DNA of 6,020 bases, taken from positions 1 through 6,020 of the forward strand of contig CAOKFD010000111.1 of assembly GCA_948467645.1 (NCBI GenBank), written 5' to 3'. Of the stretch, positions 5,979-6,020 are shown piece after piece. Position numbers and translations under genes: made by a program. The stretch comes from Fimadaptatus sp948467645. Its GTDB lineage: Bacteria; Bacillota; Clostridia; Christensenellales; Aristaeellaceae. Each line of letters opens with the position of its first letter. The stretch's first letter is position 1. The notes beneath the pieces were generated by a model that saw nothing but the letters and a program-made list of their open reading frames with translations, did no database searches and was not told the origin of the DNA.

Positions 5979-6020
5979 GTCAAGGACAAGCGGCTGCGCC
6001 GTGCCTTCGGCATCCTTGAC
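5979..6020. repeat. Three-way-junction element at the window edge
   Basis: GTCAAGGA (5979-5986) pairs exactly with TCCTTGAC (6013-6020). Inside are two adjoining small hairpins, CGGC/GCCG (5991-6001) and TGCC/GGCA (6002-6012), each with a 3-nt loop and with no base between them. Only CAAG (5987-5990) is unpaired at the junction. This compact fold in noncoding DNA looks like a repeated palindromic element or the end of a mobile element. The window stops at its last paired base, so its true extent is unknown. Confidence 0.55.

Noticed and set aside
5914..6020. An open minus-strand reading frame into the right edge, possibly the end of an upstream gene
   Set aside because: Two of the minus-strand frames are open over this short distance, no protein family is recognisable, and the dense base pairing at 5979-6020 suggests noncoding DNA. 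The few bases available cannot settle it.

Overview
The window looks like a chromosomal segment of a GC-rich anaerobic Bacillota, probably a Clostridia-type gut bacterium. The grounds are the strong purine-rich Shine-Dalgarno sites (AGGAGG type), a bacterial TyrRS paired with a YigZ/IMPACT gene, AT-rich promoter DNA beside GC-rich genes, and the MarR plus membrane-protein content. This placement is inferred from style, not from a marker gene.

Layout: (1) 1-367 is a tandem array of five 35-nt hairpins about 80-84 bp apart. Their stems change by compensatory substitutions while the loop (GATATATG) is invariant. The array may continue off the left edge. (2) 368-741 is a noncoding, structure-rich stretch before tyrS. 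It has a long hairpin, two mutually exclusive hairpins, two abutting pyrimidine/purine hairpins (the first resembling an intrinsic terminator), and three 10-bp direct repeats. I see no T-box. (3) 742-2597 (+) is a two-gene unit, tyrS and yigZ, joined by a GTGA stop/start overlap. (4) 2598-2787 is a convergent intergenic region with two strong hairpins. (5) 2788-3252 (-) is a MarR-family regulator with a good sigma-A-type promoter in the AT-rich region behind it. (6) 3253-3641 is intergenic and carries that promoter and a clear intrinsic terminator for the next gene. (7) 3642-5591 (-) is a large polytopic membrane protein of GT-C glycosyltransferase type. It lies just downstream of (8) a 67-aa small protein (5641-5844, -) that resembles the C-terminal tail of Phd/RelB-type antitoxins but has no toxin beside it. 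(9) 5845-6020 is noncoding, with inverted repeats and, at the window edge, a compact three-way-junction element.

Functionally, tyrS charges tRNA-Tyr and yigZ is a conserved, probably translation-linked partner. The minus-strand pair may build or decorate a cell-surface glycan. The MarR gene is transcribed toward the tyrS unit and away from the membrane-protein gene, and nothing here identifies its targets. The least explained parts are the covarying hairpin array, the structured tyrS leader, the compositional break inside tyrS, the orphan antitoxin-like tail and the right-edge structured element.
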